From the NCBI GenBank assembly GCA_964582475.1, contig CAZOQS010000007.1, positions 1-32,593 of the forward strand: 32,593 nt of DNA, in the 5' to 3' direction. Shown one piece after another: positions 29,669 through 32,593 of the stretch (positions within the stretch are counted from its first letter, which is position 1; the number at the start of each line of letters is the position of its first letter). Under the pieces are notes generated by a model. That model saw only the letters and a program-made list of their open reading frames with translations, was not told the origin of the DNA and did not search any database. This stretch comes from JAGOTP01 sp964582475 (GTDB taxonomy: Bacteria; Patescibacteriota; Patescibacteriia; 2-12-FULL-60-25). The position numbers and the translations under genes are program-made.

Positions 29669-31480
29669 ATGTCGGATGCGCCCTTTGTTGTTCGTGTACC
29701 TAACGAGAAGCCCTCGCTCAAAGAGATTCTTCGCGCCTTGCCCACGGCATTTCGCTTTTTTGTTTCCGTCGATAAATGGGCGGTTGTAATCGTTGTCTGT
29801 ACTCAGCTACTCAACCTTCCGATCGCCGCACTAACAGTCATCTCAATCAAGCGGCTGACAGATGCCGTTACGCTGCTTGATGCGGCACGAACTTGGCAGT
29901 GGGTTGCAGTTGTTTGTGTCGTATCGCTCATTTCCGAGTTAAATAACGTCATTCGTAACAACCTGCAGGATGTTGTCCGCTATAAACTGCAAATCGGGTT
30001 AACTGAACGTTGGCTCGAAAAAATGCAAAACGTTCCGTATGCGCGGCTCGAAGATCCACGTTTTCAGTCGCTCGCTCAGGTGTTTGATCGAAAATCGCAC
30101 ATGATGACGGGCACGGCGATGAGCTTAGTTTGGATCTTCTCCTCCTTTTTCGAGTGCTTAGGGTTGTTTGCTGTAGTCGTCTTTTTGCCGTGGCCCGCAA
30201 CGGTTATCTTCATCCTAGCGCAGTTGATACGTATCTATTTCATCAAGCGCACGCAAAAGTGGAGTTGGGAAACGATTACGATGGAGACGCGGGAAGGGAA
30301 GCGCACGATGTATCATCAGTCCGTCCTCACAAATCTGAAGAGTCTGTTTGAAGCGAAGCAGTTTCAGTTCGCCGGAGTATTTTTAAAACGCTGGAAAAAA
30401 GGAGCGCAATCACTCCTTCAAGCGCGTATTCGTACGTCACGTTCTTCGATGATGACAGGTGTGTATAGCGACGGAGCACAGCTCATCGGCTTTATCATTG
30501 GTCTCGTGATCGTAGTGAATTCTGTTTTAAGTGGTCAGGCAGCGATCAGCGTTGTTGTTATTTTCATAACGAGCATCATGCGATTTCAGGGGCAAATCTC
30601 AAGCCTAGCTTGGAACGTGACCTGGTTTATGTCTGAATCAGTGTTCCTTCCTACGTTTAAAGCATTCTTTGAGGTCCCATCCGAATCCGATCGGGGCCGT
30701 GAACTCGCCACACGTCCCCTCGAGATCGTCTTTGAAGATGTCTGGTTCCGTTATCCGGGAACAGAAGAAGATATTTTGCGCGGCGTCAGCTTTAGCTTTT
30801 CACAGGGTGATCATCTGGCGTTGGTTGGATTAAATGGGGCTGGAAAATCGACGTTGCTAAAACTCTTGATGCGCGTGTATGAGCCAACGCGCGGATCGAT
30901 TCGCGTAAATGGAACAGAGCTCTCCTCTATTCGCTCTTCTGCTTGGCGCAAGGCGTTAGCTGTCCTTACGCAAAACATCCAATGGTATGACGATCCGCTC
31001 GAAGAGCAGATTCTGTATGGAGATCTCGCACGAAAGAAAAACAGCAAGCGCCTGACGCAAGCAATCGCGACAAGTAGCTTCAGAAGTGTCTTGGATGAGC
31101 TTCCGAAAGGACTTACAACACATGTAGGGAAGCAGTATGCCGAAGAAAAGGACGAAGCGATTGAACTTTCTGGTGGACAAAATCAACTCCTTGGAATTGC
31201 GCGTACGCTTTATCGTGATGCGCGGGTCTATATTTTTGATGAACCTACTTCTGCTGTTGATGCCGAAAAAGAAGAGCAGTTTTTCGAGCGCCTAGGTGCT
31301 GCGACAGCGGGAAAGATTGTAATATTCGTCTCCCATCGTTTCTCTGTCCTGCGTCGTGCCTCGCGTATTCTCGTAATGGATCAAGGGAGGATAATTGAAG
31401 ATGGAACACACGAAGAGCTTCTTGCGAAACAGGGGAGATACGCCGAACTCTTCACGCTTCAAGCGAAGATGTATCAGTAA
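29669..31480 (+). CDS. ABC transporter, fused permease and ATPase
   Basis: A 603-residue half-transporter of the exporter type. The membrane domain (about residues 25-330) has six hydrophobic spans, including VDKWAVVIVVCTQLLNLPIAALTVI at the start. The ATPase domain has Walker A GLNGAGKST at 387-395, signature LSGGQ at 500-504, Walker B VYIFDEPTSAVD and the switch histidine in VSHRFSVL. It acts as a dimer in the cytoplasmic membrane. Substrate unknown (lipids, peptides or drugs are typical). It begins 27 nt after prfB and has a -10-like box 6 nt before its ATG. Confidence 0.94.
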   Translation: MSDAPFVVRVPNEKPSLKEILRALPTAFRFFVSVDKWAVVIVVCTQLLNLPIAALTVISIKRLTDAVTLLDAARTWQWVAVVCVVSLISELNNVIRNNLQDVVRYKLQIGLTERWLEKMQNVPYARLEDPRFQSLAQVFDRKSHMMTGTAMSLVWIFSSFFECLGLFAVVVFLPWPATVIFILAQLIRIYFIKRTQKWSWETITMETREGKRTMYHQSVLTNLKSLFEAKQFQFAGVFLKRWKKGAQSLLQARIRTSRSSMMTGVYSDGAQLIGFIIGLVIVVNSVLSGQAAISVVVIFITSIMRFQGQISSLAWNVTWFMSESVFLPTFKAFFEVPSESDRGRELATRPLEIVFEDVWFRYPGTEEDILRGVSFSFSQGDHLALVGLNGAGKSTLLKLLMRVYEPTRGSIRVNGTELSSIRSSAWRKALAVLTQNIQWYDDPLEEQILYGDLARKKNSKRLTQAIATSSFRSVLDELPKGLTTHVGKQYAEEKDEAIELSGGQNQLLGIARTLYRDARVYIFDEPTSAVDAEKEEQFFERLGAATAGKIVIFVSHRFSVLRRASRILVMDQGRIIEDGTHEELLAKQGRYAELFTLQAKMYQ

Positions 31481-31489
31481 AATTTCAAG

Positions 31490-31570
31490 TAGAGAGTAGA
31501 TGGTAGCGAGGAGGCAGATTTTAGAGTGGGCTAGCCGTACAGCTAGCTACGGGCTACCATCTACTATCTA
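31490..31570 (+). repeat. Long inverted repeat ending at the rsmA start codon
   Basis: TAGAGAGTAGATGGTAGC (31490-31507) pairs with 31553-31570 at 17 of 18 positions. Between them a smaller palindromic pair GCTAGC (31530-31535 and 31542-31547) forms an inner stem. The last base of the right arm is the A of the rsmA ATG, so folding in RNA would hide the start region. No shared blocks with the three structured repeats. It could be a terminator of the ABC gene, an attenuator of rsmA, or a transposon remnant. Confidence 0.7.
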
Positions 31571-32454
31571 TGGTGCTTTCTCCAACGCAGATTAAGTCGG
31601 TCTTAGAAGGGTTAAGTGCGCGTCCTGAAAAAGCCTTCGGACAAAACTTTTTAATTGATCAATCTGTTCTCTCGGCTGTCGTCGAGGCGGCTGAACTTAC
31701 ACCTACCGATGTTGTGCTCGAGATTGGTCCGGGTCTCGGTGTGTTAACGGAAGACCTGCTCGCGACGGGTGCTCACGTATGCGCAATCGAACGTGATCGC
31801 AAGTTTATTGACTACCTTCGATCGCGCTTTGAGCCACAGAAGCAAGCTTTTCATCTCACGCAGGGAGATGCAGCTGAACTCGATTGGAATGAATTATTAC
31901 CCACAGATACACCTTGGAAGTTTGTTTCAAATTTACCGTACGCCATTTCTTCCTATGCGCTTCGTATGGCGCTCTGGGCTCCACGGCCTGCAACGCGTGT
32001 CGTTGTGATGTTGCAGCGTGAAGTAGCTGAACGCACGCTCGCTCTCCTTCGTACGAATGGAGCCGTAACCCGTTCTTCTCTTTTGTCACTTATGGTCGCG
32101 CTGCGTTGTGAATCGGGATCAATTGTTCGACGAGTAGCGCCTGGATCATTCTTTCCACCCCCAAAAGTCGAATCAGCTATTCTATTATTGGTTCCATTTA
32201 CGGCAGAGAAACAGCGCTCTCGCTGGGGGGTCGATCCGGAACGGATTATGCAGCTCGCCAAACGAGGGTTTACACACCCCCGTAAACAATTATTTTCGAC
32301 CCTCCAGGTCCGTGATCGGGCGGAGGAGCTAGCAGCGGCTATTCACACAACAAAAGAGGTTCGTCCAGAGGCATTATCTGTCGATCAATGGGCCGCCCTA
32401 ACGCGCCTTTTGGACCCTTCTTTGGAGCATGTGGGAAATCATGGGGATAAATAA
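31570..32454 (+). CDS. rsmA: 16S rRNA dimethyladenosine transferase
   Basis: A 294-residue KsgA/RsmA enzyme that dimethylates the two adenines in the 3'-terminal hairpin of 16S rRNA. GQNFLID at 24-30 is the N-terminal signature, EIGPGLGVLT at 51-60 the SAM-binding motif and NLPY at 121-124 the adenine-binding motif. FFPPPKVESAILLL is in the middle and a helical C-terminal domain follows. The start codon abuts a long inverted repeat; there is no Shine-Dalgarno site. Length is slightly above average (about 270). Host-like codon use. Confidence 0.97.
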   Translation: MVLSPTQIKSVLEGLSARPEKAFGQNFLIDQSVLSAVVEAAELTPTDVVLEIGPGLGVLTEDLLATGAHVCAIERDRKFIDYLRSRFEPQKQAFHLTQGDAAELDWNELLPTDTPWKFVSNLPYAISSYALRMALWAPRPATRVVVMLQREVAERTLALLRTNGAVTRSSLLSLMVALRCESGSIVRRVAPGSFFPPPKVESAILLLVPFTAEKQRSRWGVDPERIMQLAKRGFTHPRKQLFSTLQVRDRAEELAAAIHTTKEVRPEALSVDQWAALTRLLDPSLEHVGNHGDK

Positions 32455-32457
32455 TGG

Positions 32458-32496
32458 ATCAGTGTTCTTGACACTGATAACGACTTCCCCTAAACT
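32458..32496 (+). promoter_or_regulatory. Promoter with palindrome overlapping its -35
   Basis: TTGACA (32468-32473), a 17-nt spacer and TAAACT (32491-32496). ATCAGTGT-TCTTG-ACACTGAT (32458-32478) is a perfect 8-bp inverted repeat over the -35 box, which could be an operator or the rsmA terminator (no T run). CCCCTAAACT resembles CCCCTAAGCT in the Nudix gene 2 promoter. Confidence 0.6.
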
Positions 32497-32593
32497 ACCG
32501 GCACATCGATTAGGAATCGCTCGGAAAGACTCTGGAAGAAGCCTTCTCGAAGACCCTTGGACAACAGAAGAGTGACCGCATAATGAAACGTCT
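32497..32593 (+). other. Leader at the window end, possible start of another GC-rich unit
   Basis: After the promoter a small hairpin CGATT-AGG-AATCG (32508-32520) lies near the predicted 5' end of the mRNA, as in the other cassette leaders. An ATG at 32583 begins a frame of which only about four codons are visible. AGAAGAG some 15 nt earlier is a weak ribosome site. The gene itself is outside the window. Confidence 0.3.

Noticed and set aside
1..32593. CRISPR array
   Set aside because: No regularly spaced direct repeats and no cas-like protein seen.
1..32593. Alternative genetic code with UGA sense, as in some CPR groups
   Set aside because: Genes such as the SDR-neighbouring units, prfB and the chaperones end properly at UAA, UAG or UGA, RF2 is present, and no frame needs UGA read-through.

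Overview
The window looks like a chromosomal segment of a Candidate Phyla Radiation (Patescibacteria, probably Parcubacteria-like) bacterium. The reasons are gene content and style: a very short HrcA, a DUF3467 protein next to dnaJ, an ECF sigma factor paired with a DUF5667 protein, a lone conjugation-type ATPase beside a small unknown partner, a DUF4870 protein, and many small unrecognised proteins. The standard code fits: UGA works as a stop and the tRNA-Trp has anticodon CCA. The lineage is an inference; no rRNA gene is present to confirm it.

Layout. 1-3230, minus strand: tRNA-Trp, a GC-rich orphan gene, then glyA, a phosphoesterase and an SDR read as one unit. 3371-9231, plus strand: a heat-shock block, CIRCE-hrcA-grpE-hsp20-dnaK, a structured repeat, DUF3467, dnaJ and an unknown gene. 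9258-11055: membrane protein, ECF sigma, DUF5667 protein. 11052-12889: two GC-rich tandem Nudix paralogues. 12902-18275: cysS, a small unknown, a large type IV secretion/conjugation-type ATPase and another unknown. 18289-18648: two facing copies of the structured repeat. 18694-22942: dnaX, PRC-barrel, nucleotidyltransferase-like and O-antigen-ligase-like genes, tightly packed. 22929-25127: two more GC-rich orphan genes. 25135-27267: CIRCE-groES-groEL and a strong terminator. 27279-32454: a half-size sugar 2,3-dehydratase-like gene (minus), DUF4870, prfB, an ABC exporter and rsmA. 32458-32593: a promoter and leader of what may be another GC-rich unit, cut by the window end.

How it works together: HrcA plus two CIRCE operators tie the DnaK and GroE chaperone systems into one heat-shock regulon. 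The other host genes are housekeeping, envelope and translation functions.

Two things stand out. First, a family of about 160-170 nt elements occurs three times (7169-7330, 18289-18447 minus, 18477-18648). Each has conserved internal blocks but a completely different, self-complementary outer stem, the pattern expected of a structured RNA or of an element inserted into hairpins. Second, five GC-rich orphan genes sit at host operon boundaries. Each carries its own sigma-70-type promoter and a 3' hairpin, four have a 5' leader hairpin and four a Shine-Dalgarno site. Host genes almost all lack Shine-Dalgarno sites; they start after a pyrimidine-rich stretch ending in T, or have a -10 box only 6-9 nt before the ATG, which suggests leaderless mRNAs. 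The GC-rich units therefore look like self-contained expression cassettes of a different origin or expression mode.
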